Below, one piece after another: positions 46,852 through 61,825 of a stretch of 64,000 nucleotides of DNA. The notes beneath the pieces are model-generated. The model was not told where the DNA came from, made no database searches, and was given only the letters and a program-made list of their open reading frames with translations. Position numbers and translations under genes: made by a program. Source of the stretch: JAFAHD01 sp963772515. Its GTDB lineage: Bacteria; Vulcanimicrobiota; Vulcanimicrobiia; Eremiobacterales; Eremiobacteraceae. The stretch covers positions 124,001 to 188,000 of the forward strand of contig CAVYXC010000003.1 of the NCBI GenBank assembly GCA_963772515.1. The letters run 5' to 3'. Numbering within the stretch: the stretch's first letter is position 1; each line of letters begins with the position of its first letter.

Positions 46852-46927
46852 CGACGCAGCCTTCCACTCGCATCGCCGCGCGCCGCCGGTCCGTCGTGAC
46901 CGAGCGGCGCGCTGCGTTATCGCCGCC

Positions 46928-48334
46928 ATGAGCGCCGGCCTGTTCTGGTTCCGGCGCGATCTGCGCCTGACCGATAACCCCGGCCTGCACGCAGCGGTCG
47001 CGGCGGGCGGTCCGGTGTACGCGGTGTTCTGCGTGGACGAGCTTGCACGCCTCAACGCGCGCCAGAGCGCATTCGTCACCGGTTCGCTGCGCGCGCTGCG
47101 TACTGCGCTCGACAAACGCGACGCGACGCTGACGCTGGTCAACGGATCGCCGGCGACCGCGCTGGTCGAGACTGCGCGCCGACTCGGCGCAAAAGCCGTG
47201 TACAGCTCTCGCTCCTACGTGCGCTCCGAACGACGCGTCGAAACTGCGGTCGCAGACGCGCTAAACGCTGCCGGCATCGAAATGCACGCGTTCAAGGGCG
47301 ACGTGGTGCACGAGCCCGAGGCGGTGGCGGAGCGAAAGCAATCCGCGGGCGACGGGTATCGGGTGTTCCCGCCCTTCCTCGCCGCGTGGCAGGCGCTGGA
47401 GGTCGATGTGTCCTCGGGCGAGTCGTTTCCCGACGGACGCGACGATCAACCTGGAGCGCTGCCGCCCGAAGACGGTTCAGCGGCGCTCGCACCCGGCGAG
47501 GCGGCAGCGTACGGCGCGCTGGAGAAGTTCACGACCGCCCGTGCCGCCGACTACGCGGCGAACGCGCCCTATCCGGCGCGAGACGGGACCTCGAACCTCG
47601 CCCCGTACTTGCGCTTCGGCTGCATCAGTCCGCGAGTCGTGCACCAAGCGCTTGCGCGCCGCATGTCATGGTCGTGGACGCTTGCGCAGGAGCGCGCCTC
47701 GATGGCGCTGTTCGTGCGCCAGCTCGCGATCCGCGATTTCTTCATCCAGCTCGCGTACTTCGTCCCCGCTGTGCACGACGAATCGCTGCAGGAGAAGATG
47801 CGCGCCTTTCCGTGGTCGGAGGACGCGGCGATGCTGCAGTTATGGCGCGAGGGGCGCACGGGCTATCCGCTGGTGGATGCCGGCATGCGCCAGCTGCTCG
47901 GCCAAGGTCTCGTGCATCAGCGCGCGGCGATCTGCGCCGCCTCGTTCTGCTGTTTCGATCTCGGACTCGACTGGCGTCTCGGCCGGCGCGTTTGGATGGA
48001 CGAGTATCTCGCCGCGGACGAAGCGCTGTGCGACGGCAACTGGCAATGGTTGGCCGGCGTGGGCTCGGACCAAGCCGCCTATCCTCGCATCTACAATCCG
48101 GAGAAGCAAGCGCGTCAATTCGACGCGCAAGCCGTCTACGTGCGCCGCTGGATCCCCGAACTGCGCAAGTTGCCCACCGCGGCTGCGTTAGCGCCCTGGC
48201 GCGTCGACCGGCAACACCAGATCGAGCTCGGGTTTTTCACGCCGGGCGTCTACCCGCGCCCCGTGGTCGAGCACGAACGCGCGGCGCGCGAATTCCTCGC
48301 ACGGTACCGCGCGTTTCGCCCTACTGAAACCTAG
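46928..48334 (+). CDS. phr: deoxyribodipyrimidine photolyase
   Basis: A 468-residue FAD-dependent photolyase/cryptochrome. The antenna domain starts LFWFRRDLRLTDNPGL. The catalytic domain has LAPYLRFGCISPRVVH, RQLAIRDFFIQLAY, TGYPLVDAGMRQL and the CPD-type FAD-binding end DGNWQWLAGVGSDQAAYPRIYNP. It repairs UV-induced cyclobutane pyrimidine dimers using blue light. Its stop overlaps the convergent zinc-finger membrane gene by 14 bases. Confidence 0.95.
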   Translation: MSAGLFWFRRDLRLTDNPGLHAAVAAGGPVYAVFCVDELARLNARQSAFVTGSLRALRTALDKRDATLTLVNGSPATALVETARRLGAKAVYSSRSYVRSERRVETAVADALNAAGIEMHAFKGDVVHEPEAVAERKQSAGDGYRVFPPFLAAWQALEVDVSSGESFPDGRDDQPGALPPEDGSAALAPGEAAAYGALEKFTTARAADYAANAPYPARDGTSNLAPYLRFGCISPRVVHQALARRMSWSWTLAQERASMALFVRQLAIRDFFIQLAYFVPAVHDESLQEKMRAFPWSEDAAMLQLWREGRTGYPLVDAGMRQLLGQGLVHQRAAICAASFCCFDLGLDWRLGRRVWMDEYLAADEALCDGNWQWLAGVGSDQAAYPRIYNPEKQARQFDAQAVYVRRWIPELRKLPTAAALAPWRVDRQHQIELGFFTPGVYPRPVVEHERAAREFLARYRAFRPTET

Positions 48335-48893
48335 ACGCCAACTCCGACGCGAACGGCACGCGGGGCATCTGCCCTGTCGCGGCGCGCGCGGCGAGATAGA
48401 GATCGCCGAGCATCCACAGCGGCACGAGGAACGGCAGCGCGAATGCGCTCTGCCAGCCGATGACCGGCACGTTGGCCAGCAGAGCATAGATCCCGTACAG
48501 CGCCAGCCCGAGTCCGTTCACGCCGAGCGCCTGCAGCACGTGGAAGCGCACGAACGTGCTGCGACCCGATGGAAGCAGCAGCAACAGCAGCGCGAGCGGC
48601 CACAGCGGATAGCACATCGCCGCGAGCGCACGCTCTTCGCCGCTCGGCGCAGCTACAACAACGGCTGGAGCGGTCGAATTCATTCGACCGTCGATCGGGC
48701 CGCTCGCCGACCAAGTGCCGGGGCGCGGCGCTTGCGCCGTGACGACGGCGGTCTTGGCCGACGCGCCTTGCAGCGCGCGGCCGAGTCTGCAGCCGGGGCA
48801 GATCCCGCTTTCCGAACACGTCTGACAGATCTCGCGGCCGCAATCGTGGCAACGCAGCGCGGTCGCCAAGCGCGGATGATAGTAGCAACCCAT
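48321..48893 (-). CDS. B-box-like zinc-finger membrane protein
   Basis: A 190-residue protein. The N-terminus is a compact zinc site, CYYHPRLATALRCHDCGREICQTCSESGICPGC, typical of the 'yhhp' zinc ribbon/B-box in bacterial membrane proteins. The linker carries a dispersed palindromic element in frame as GRMNSTAP. Membrane helices follow (CYPLWPLALLLLLLPS, FHVLQALGVNGLGLALYGIY, FALPFLVPLWMLGDLYLA), similar to DUF4870-like small proteins. ATG 48893 is back to back with the next gene on the plus strand. Confidence 0.75.
   Translation of the reverse strand: MGCYYHPRLATALRCHDCGREICQTCSESGICPGCRLGRALQGASAKTAVVTAQAPRPGTWSASGPIDGRMNSTAPAVVVAAPSGEERALAAMCYPLWPLALLLLLLPSGRSTFVRFHVLQALGVNGLGLALYGIYALLANVPVIGWQSAFALPFLVPLWMLGDLYLAARAATGQMPRVPFASELASRFQ
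48666..48692. repeat. dispersed palindromic element, copy 6
   Basis: Core CGGTCGAATTCATTCGACCG at 48671-48690 with TGGAG flank, inside the linker of the zinc-finger membrane gene. On the minus strand it is read as DGRMNSTAP, the same frame as the copies in the E2-E1 gene. Confidence 0.88.
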
Positions 48894-48966
48894 GAGCTTC
48901 GAGCCCCCCTTTTGCCCAGCTCTACCGCGAGGCTTCGGCCTGAGTTTCACCAAACATCATAAAGCA

Positions 48967-50700
48967 ATGACCTCTTCGCGGCTGGTCAGCTACCTGCGCC
49001 CGTTCATCGCGCCCATGCTGGCCGGGCTGTTGCTCAGCGCATTGGCCTCGCTGGCCACCGTCGGCTACGCGGGCGCCGTCAAGCTGCTCGTCCAAGCCGT
49101 CACCGACCACAGCGTGCAGGGCTTAGCGATCGCCCTGGGCGCCGCGCTCGGCCTGAACATCGTGAAAAATGCCGCCCAGTATTTCGGCGGTTACACCCTC
49201 ACGTCGGTCGGCCAGCAGGTGGTGCGCAAGATCCGCGGCGACCTGTTCGCGCGCATCCAGTACCTCGCGCTGCCGACCTTCGATAAATGGCGCGCCGGCG
49301 ACATCTTGTCGCGCTTCTCGAACGACATGAACATCTTGGTCGAGGGGGTCTCGGCGCTGCCGCTCTTCGTCAGCGCGTGCCTGACCCTGGTGGCCGGCCT
49401 GGCGTTGATGTTCTACCTGAACTGGCAGCTGACGCTGGTGACGATGGCCGTCGCGCCGATCGTGATCTGGGCCGTCTACACGTTTTCCGATCTGCTGCGC
49501 CGCGCCACCACCGTGGCGCTCAACCGGATCGCCGACCTCAACTCGCTGCTGCAGGAGTCGCTCGAATCGATGCGCATCATCAAGGCGTTCACGCGCGAGC
49601 GCTACGAGATCGCGCGTTTCGACGAGCGCAACGCGGCGAACTTCGGCGCTTCGATGAAGCTGGCGCAGATATCGCTGACGCAGACGCCGGTCATCGACTT
49701 CGCCGTCATGGTCGGCGTGTTGATCCTGGCGGGCTTTGCGCTGTTCCAGGTGGTGGCTGGCACGCTGACAGTCACCAAGTTCTTTATGTTCTTCACCGTG
49801 ACGACCACCGTGGCCAATCCGATCTCACAGCTGTCCAACTACATCGGCAGTCTCAACAAGGCGTACGCGGCCGCCACGCGCGTCTTCGAGCTGATGGATC
49901 TGCCCGCCGAGTCTCCCGACGAGCCGGACCACGTGGATCTGCGCGACGTCAAGGGCGCCGTCGAGTTCGTGGACGTGCGTTTCAGCTACGACGGCACGCG
50001 CGACGTGCTCAAGGATATCTCGGCTGCGGTCGCACCCGGTGAAGTGGTGGCGCTGGTCGGGCCTTCGGGCTCGGGCAAGACGACGCTCGTGAACCTGGTG
50101 CCGCGTTTTTACGACGCGACCAGCGGCGCCGTGGTGGTCGACGGGCACGACGTCAGCGGGATCACGCTGCGCTCGCTGCGCCAGGCGATCGCGATCGTGC
50201 CGCAAGATCCGCTGCTTTTCTCCGACACGATCGAGGAGAACATCCGCTACGGCCGGCTCGATGCGACGCGCGCGCAAGTCGAAGACGCCGCCCGGCTGGC
50301 CAACGCGCACGAATTCATATCGAAACTGCCGGACGGCTACGCCACCCTCGTCGGCCCGCGCGGCGCGCGCTTGTCGGGCGGCGAACGCCAGCGCATCGCG
50401 ATCGCGCGGGCGATTCTGCGCGACCCGCGTATCTTGATCTTGGACGAGGCCACCTCGTCGCTGGACGCCCACTCGGAGGCGCTGATCGGCGAGGCCCTCG
50501 ATCATCTGCTGGTCGGGCGCACCACGTTCATCATCGCGCACCGGCTCTCGACCATCCGCCGGGCGACGACGATATTAGTCATGGCGGAGGGCAAGATCGT
50601 CGAACACGGGACGCACGAGGAGCTCCTGCGCCGCGGCGGCCTGTACGCCTCGCTCTACGAACGCCAGATGCTCGAGCCGGCCCCGGCCTCTGCGACATAG
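48967..50700 (+). CDS. MsbA-like ABC exporter (permease-ATPase)
   Basis: A 577-residue half-transporter from ATG 48967; the frame opens at 48892, but the intervening residues are poorly conserved-looking. Six membrane helices occupy about 1-310. The ATPase domain has GPSGSGKTTLVNLVPRFY (Walker A), LSGGERQRIAIARAIL (signature) and ILILDEATSSLD (Walker B), ending in HRLSTIRRATTILVM. Homodimers of this type flip lipids such as lipid A or export drugs and peptides; the substrate is not evident. It precedes rpoB, so the usual rplJL neighbours are absent. Confidence 0.88.
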   Translation: MTSSRLVSYLRPFIAPMLAGLLLSALASLATVGYAGAVKLLVQAVTDHSVQGLAIALGAALGLNIVKNAAQYFGGYTLTSVGQQVVRKIRGDLFARIQYLALPTFDKWRAGDILSRFSNDMNILVEGVSALPLFVSACLTLVAGLALMFYLNWQLTLVTMAVAPIVIWAVYTFSDLLRRATTVALNRIADLNSLLQESLESMRIIKAFTRERYEIARFDERNAANFGASMKLAQISLTQTPVIDFAVMVGVLILAGFALFQVVAGTLTVTKFFMFFTVTTTVANPISQLSNYIGSLNKAYAAATRVFELMDLPAESPDEPDHVDLRDVKGAVEFVDVRFSYDGTRDVLKDISAAVAPGEVVALVGPSGSGKTTLVNLVPRFYDATSGAVVVDGHDVSGITLRSLRQAIAIVPQDPLLFSDTIEENIRYGRLDATRAQVEDAARLANAHEFISKLPDGYATLVGPRGARLSGGERQRIAIARAILRDPRILILDEATSSLDAHSEALIGEALDHLLVGRTTFIIAHRLSTIRRATTILVMAEGKIVEHGTHEELLRRGGLYASLYERQMLEPAPASAT

Positions 50701-50745
50701 GTTTTGTCCCGTCGCGGCCGGCGGGCCCAGGTCCTACTGTCCCGT

Positions 50746-50773
50746 TTGACAAGCGTGCATTTCATGCTATAAT
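50746..50773 (+). promoter_or_regulatory. near-consensus sigma-70 promoter of rpoB
   Basis: -35 TTGACA (50746-50751) and -10 TATAAT (50768-50773), both perfect consensus and 16 bases apart. It follows the exporter gene by 46 bases and points at rpoB. It is the strongest promoter in the window. Confidence 0.85.
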
Positions 50774-50985
50774 GTTTGTCTGTGCCACCTTGGGACGATA
50801 GCGCCGACCGACAGGAGTGGTGCGAGTTGCAGCCTCGCCACCTAACCGCCGGGACCCCGCCGCGTATCGTCTTTTTCATCCCCTGAAGCTGACCGACAAC
50901 CGCCACTGTAAATGAAGCTAGATGGCGAGCAACGCTCGCCGACGCTCGCCCATGCGCGCCGCCCGCAAAGGTAACGACGAGATAG
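50774..50985 (+). promoter_or_regulatory. rpoB 5' leader
   Basis: About 210 bases of untranslated leader. A hairpin GGTGCGAG (50819-50826) with CTCGC-C-ACC (50834-50842), one bulged base, is the clearest structure. I recognise no ribosomal-protein L10/L12 leader, in line with rpoB being separated from rplJL. The rpoB start ATG 50986 has only a weak GAG-rich ribosome-binding region. Confidence 0.55.
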
Positions 50986-54801
<3,816 letters not shown>

Positions 54802-54843
54802 ACGCACGACACAACACAACGACGAGACAACAACCAAGATATA

Positions 54844-54869
54844 TGGAGCGGTCGAGTTTACTCGACCGA
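54844..54869. repeat. dispersed palindromic element, copy 7
   Basis: Core CGGTCGAGTTTACTCGACCG at 54849-54868 with TATGGAG flank. The 27 bases from TATGGAG to the last CCG are identical to copy 4. It is the main feature of the 86-base rpoB-rpoC gap and ends about 20 bases before the rpoC start. Confidence 0.88.
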
Positions 54870-54887
54870 AGCGAAGACGGGAAGTAA

Positions 54888-58667
<3,780 letters not shown>

Positions 58668-58670
<3 letters not shown>

Positions 58671-58690
58671 CGGTCGAATTCATTCGACCG
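58668..58690. repeat. dispersed palindromic element, copy 8
   Basis: Core CGGTCGAATTCATTCGACCG at 58671-58690, starting on the base after the TAG stop codon of rpoC. It lies just upstream of the rpoC terminator hairpin. Confidence 0.88.
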
Positions 58691-58705
58691 ATCTACCGAC
58701 GACGC

Positions 58706-58738
58706 GAAGAAGCCCCGTGCTGAGCATGGGGTTTCTTC
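58706..58738 (+). terminator. hairpin terminator after rpoC
   Basis: Eleven-base stem GAAGAAGCCCC with GGGGTTTCTTC (one G-U pair); the loop can extend the stem with GTGC/GCAT. There is no long U-tract. Placed 36 bases after the rpoC stop it probably ends the rpoBC transcript. Confidence 0.6.
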
Positions 58739-58784
58739 GTATCGATGCCCCCCATTCGGGCGGGCACGCCGAACGTCAAGGTGT

Positions 58785-59498
58785 GTGCCCGTGACGGGTG
58801 CAACTCGAGCCGGCATGCACGCGAGCATCACGGCGGTGTTGTTCGACTTCGATCACACCCTCGGCACGGACGGAAAGCTCGAAGAGGAGGCGCTGCGCGA
58901 GATCGCGTCAGCCGACTGCCAGACCGTACCGAGCGATGAGGACGTGCAAGCGGTGCTGCGCCGCTTCCGCTACGAGCCGGGCGTGCCGCTCGAGACCGCG
59001 GTCGAGGACGGCTTGCGCTCGTGGGGCTGCCCAAAGGACAGGCTCGCCGCAGGCGCGGCGGCGTTTCGCGTTCGCTCGCTCGAGCTCGCGCCTGCTCGCG
59101 TGAAACCGATGCCAGGCGCCCCGCAGATGCTCGCGCAGCTGGCCGCGCAGCGTTTGCCGCTCGGAATCCTGAGCAATGGCTGGACACAGCTGCAGCATCT
59201 CAAGGCGGAGATCATCGGTTTCCCCGGGCCGGTGCTCGCGTCCGAAGAGATCGGCGCGTGGAAGCCGGAGGCGAAAGCGTTCGAAATCGCGCTGGCGCGT
59301 TTCTCGATGAAGACTCAGACTACGATCTACGTCGGCGACAACCCACAGGTGGACGTCGCCGGCGCAAAGGCCGCGGGGCTGCTCACCGCCTGGGCTAATC
59401 TTGAAGGCGCGTCCTACCCGCAGGGCGTCACGAGGCCGGACTTCGCGATCACCGACCTGGCGCAACTGCCGGCGCTTCTGCAAACTGGCGCTCCGTAA
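58785..59498 (+). CDS. HAD-superfamily hydrolase
   Basis: A 237-residue phosphatase-like protein. Motif I is VLFDFDHTLG, motif II LPLGILSNGW, motif III Lys in WKPEAKAFEIAL and motif IV IYVGDNPQVDVAGAKAAG. It is cytoplasmic and probably acts on a small phosphoester or nucleotide. GTG codons at 58785 and 58791 and ATG 58815 are possible starts; AAGG at 58778-58781 best fits GTG 58791. Confidence 0.83.
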   Translation: MPVTGATRAGMHASITAVLFDFDHTLGTDGKLEEEALREIASADCQTVPSDEDVQAVLRRFRYEPGVPLETAVEDGLRSWGCPKDRLAAGAAAFRVRSLELAPARVKPMPGAPQMLAQLAAQRLPLGILSNGWTQLQHLKAEIIGFPGPVLASEEIGAWKPEAKAFEIALARFSMKTQTTIYVGDNPQVDVAGAKAAGLLTAWANLEGASYPQGVTRPDFAITDLAQLPALLQTGAP

Positions 59499-59526
59499 AC
59501 GCTCAAATGGTGGAGCGTATAAAGAT

Positions 59527-59552
59527 GAAGAGCCGGCGCCGGCCGGCTCTTC
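59527..59552. terminator. bidirectional hairpin between convergent genes
   Basis: Eleven-base perfect stem GAAGAGCCGGC with GCCGGCTCTTC and loop GCCG, 28 bases after the HAD stop and 20 bases before the stop of the opposite gene. It lacks a U-tract on either side. Confidence 0.6.
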
Positions 59553-59571
59553 GGTACTGGGGCTCATTTGT

Positions 59572-60537
59572 TCAGTGTAGTGCCACACCCCAGGGCTCGT
59601 TGACGAGGGTGTTAGCGCCCTGTATGAACACGGTTGGCGCGACGTTGCCGGTCGCGTTGCTTGGGAACATCTCGACGTTGTCTTTGTTGCCGACCCAGAT
59701 GTTGCCGGCGCTGTCGAGCTGCAGGCTGTAGGGGACGTTAAGCTTGGTGTTTACGCCTTGGATGGTCTGTACCGGCGTCGACAAGCCGTTCGCCCCTGCC
59801 GCGAACACGTAGATCGCATCCGTGCCTGGACCACCGCCCGTGTCTTGTGCGGCGTACACGCGGCCGTTGCCGTCGACCGCCACGCCGTCCACACACGTCA
59901 TGGGCCCGTAGGTGATGGTGACGGATGGAGCGACGTTGCCCGTCGCCCCGTTGGGCCATTTGTAGACGGCTTCATGACCAACCGGGCCGCAATCGCCGAC
60001 CCAGATGTTGCCGCCGGCATCGACCGTGAGCCCCTCGGGGAAGCCGAGGTTCGTCGCCGCGCCCGTGATGAGCTGAGCGGGCGCGACGTTGCCGGTCGAT
60101 CCCGCACTGAAGACGGCGACGGTCGCGCCGTTGCAGTCGGCTTCGTACAGCTTGCCGCCGCTGTCGACATAGATGCCGCACGGCCCGACAAGGTCCGTCG
60201 CGGCGCCCGTCAGATTTACGATTGGCGCGACGTTCCCGGTTGAACCCGCGGAATAGGCAGTGACTGACGCGCCGGAGTAGTTCGACGACCAGATCTTGCC
60301 GGTCGAGTCGACCCACAGGAAGTACGGATGATCGATGAGCGTCGCGGCGCCGGAAATCGTGGCGGAGGGCGCAACATTGCCGTTCGAGCCTGGCGGGAAG
60401 ACGGAGATCGAGTTGTTGCCCACATTGCCGGCGTAGATGCTTTGGGGTGCGGGAGTTGGGTGGGTCGTCGTGGTGCTTGAGCTGCTGCAGCCGGCGATAA
60501 CGAGCGCAACGGCGAGCGTGGGAATAATGCGTTTCAA
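59572..60537 (-). CDS. NHL-type beta-propeller lipoprotein
   Basis: A 321-residue secreted lipoprotein. TTG 60537 is chosen because GGAGG lies seven bases upstream and the signal peptide KRIIPTLAVALVIAGC (lipobox VIAGC) follows; the frame runs further up to 60813. The mature part is made of repeated 40-45-residue units with recurring GNVAPxxxIxGAAT and VDxxGxIWV segments, as in NHL/SMP-30-like propellers. Repeats of this kind are common in Eremiobacterota genomes (general knowledge). The ligand is unknown. Confidence 0.82.
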   Translation of the reverse strand: MKRIIPTLAVALVIAGCSSSSTTTTHPTPAPQSIYAGNVGNNSISVFPPGSNGNVAPSATISGAATLIDHPYFLWVDSTGKIWSSNYSGASVTAYSAGSTGNVAPIVNLTGAATDLVGPCGIYVDSGGKLYEADCNGATVAVFSAGSTGNVAPAQLITGAATNLGFPEGLTVDAGGNIWVGDCGPVGHEAVYKWPNGATGNVAPSVTITYGPMTCVDGVAVDGNGRVYAAQDTGGGPGTDAIYVFAAGANGLSTPVQTIQGVNTKLNVPYSLQLDSAGNIWVGNKDNVEMFPSNATGNVAPTVFIQGANTLVNEPWGVALH

Positions 60538-60646
60538 GTCATCCTCCATCCAGAAAACGCGGTTCCTTGAGGCGGCACAGCCGTACCGGCCACTTCCATT
60601 GGATATCGGCCTGACCGCTGAGCCCCGTAGCGGCTTGGCCCACGGC

Positions 60647-60675
60647 TTGACCCCAGGCATCCTTCCTGGTAAAAT
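60647..60675 (+). promoter_or_regulatory. sigma-70-like promoter of the str operon
   Basis: TTGACC (60647-60652), 17-base spacer, TAAAAT (60670-60675). It points to rpsL and lies divergently behind the propeller lipoprotein gene, with a leader of about 220 bases downstream. Confidence 0.7.
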
Positions 60676-60902
60676 ACCTTGGTTGGGCGGGTGTCCCTCA
60701 AAGACCCCGGACCACCGATCCGAACCGGCCCAGGCGCTCAGGCGCCTGCCGGGAGGAAAAAAATCCCCGGAGGTTTGCTCCCCACCCCTAAAAGAGACTA
60801 AACCAGGCTCCAAGGCGGGACACCCCAGGGAGAGGCAGCGGCGCAGCGCGCGCGTTGTCTTCTTTGTTTTCTACAGACACGTGACGGTCACGAGGGGTTG
60901 TT
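60676..60902 (+). promoter_or_regulatory. structured leader of the str operon
   Basis: No gene is seen in this leader. GGGTGTCCC (60689-60697) pairs perfectly with GGGACACCC (60817-60825), enclosing a hairpin CAGGCGC-TCAG-GCGCCTG (60731-60748) and a shorter one around a poly-A loop (CCGGG 60749-60753 with CCCGG 60766-60770). GGTTT at about 60772 may pair with AAACC near 60800. It may be an autoregulatory leader for S7 or S12 or an unknown RNA element. I match no known riboswitch. Confidence 0.5.
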
Positions 60903-61340
60903 TTGCCGACAATCAGTCAGTTGGTGCGCCGCGGGCGCGAGAAGGTCAAAAAGAAATCGAAGTCGCCGGCGTTTCTGGTCTCGCTGACCGGAGCCAAGCC
61001 CGGCCACCCGGACCTGCCGCAACGCACCAAGACGATCAAGAAGGGCAACCCGCAACGCCGCGGCGTGTGCACGCAAGTCAAGACGATCACCCCGAAAAAG
61101 CCGAACTCGGCCTTGCGCAAAGTGGCGCGCGTGCGCCTCACCAACGGCATCGAAGTCACGGCCTACATCCCCGGCATCGGCCACAATCTGCAAGAGCACT
61201 CGGTGGTGCTCATCCGCGGCGGCCGCGTGAAAGATCTGCCGGGCATCCGCTACCACATCATCCGCGGCACGCTGGACACGCAAGGCGTGCAGAACCGCAA
61301 ACAATCGCGCTCCAAGTACGGCGCGAAACGGCCTAAGTAA
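60903..61340 (+). CDS. rpsL: 30S ribosomal protein S12
   Basis: A 145-residue S12, about 20 residues longer than usual. The start MPTISQLVRRGREKVKKK and PKKPNSALRKVARVRLTNG are standard, as is the end KYGAKRP. Between SPA (residue 23) and NPQRRGVC (49) it has about 22 extra residues including LTGAKPGHPDLPQRTKTI. The streptomycin-sensitive Lys is retained in PKKPNSALRK. TTG start after GAGGGG. Confidence 0.96.
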   Translation: MPTISQLVRRGREKVKKKSKSPAFLVSLTGAKPGHPDLPQRTKTIKKGNPQRRGVCTQVKTITPKKPNSALRKVARVRLTNGIEVTAYIPGIGHNLQEHSVVLIRGGRVKDLPGIRYHIIRGTLDTQGVQNRKQSRSKYGAKRPK

Positions 61341-61349
61341 AAGGAAGAC

Positions 61350-61820
61350 ATGCCTCGCAAAGGACCCGCGCCCAAGCGCCAAGTGCTGCCCGACCCGCGT
61401 TACAATTCGCGGACGATGGCACGCTTCATCAATAAGATCATGCTCCGCGGCAAGAAGAGCACAGCGGAAGGCATCGTCTATGGCGCGTTCGATATCGTGC
61501 AGGGCAAGACGAGCAAAGACCCGATGGACGTGTTCACGCAGGCGCTCAACAACGCCATGCCGCTGATCGAAGTGCGCCCGCGCCGCGTCGGCGGCGCCAC
61601 CTATCAGGTGCCGATGGAAGTCCGTCCGGATCGCCGTCAAGCGATGGGCATGCGCTGGCTCATCCAATTCGCCCGCTCGCGCCCGGGCCGCACCATGGCC
61701 GACAAGCTCGCAGCCGAGATCATGGACGCCGCCACCAACCAGGGGCAGGCGGTGAAGAAGCGCGAGGACACGCATCGTATGGCCGAGGCGAACAAAGCGT
61801 TCGCCCACTACCGCTGGTAA
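61350..61820 (+). CDS. rpsG: 30S ribosomal protein S7
   Basis: A 156-residue S7 that nucleates assembly of the 30S head. Typical segments are PRYNSRTMARFINKIMLRGK, EVRPRRVGGATYQVPMEV and the C-terminal KKREDTHRMAEANKAFAHYRW. It begins 9 bases after rpsL, with AAGGAAG as ribosome-binding site. Confidence 0.97.
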   Translation: MPRKGPAPKRQVLPDPRYNSRTMARFINKIMLRGKKSTAEGIVYGAFDIVQGKTSKDPMDVFTQALNNAMPLIEVRPRRVGGATYQVPMEVRPDRRQAMGMRWLIQFARSRPGRTMADKLAAEIMDAATNQGQAVKKREDTHRMAEANKAFAHYRW

Positions 61821-61825
61821 CGCAG

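Noticed and set aside
50881..50922. CGCCACTGTAA-like string in the rpoB leader, resembling the B12-box
   Set aside because: None of the other conserved cobalamin riboswitch helices are near it; it is probably coincidental.
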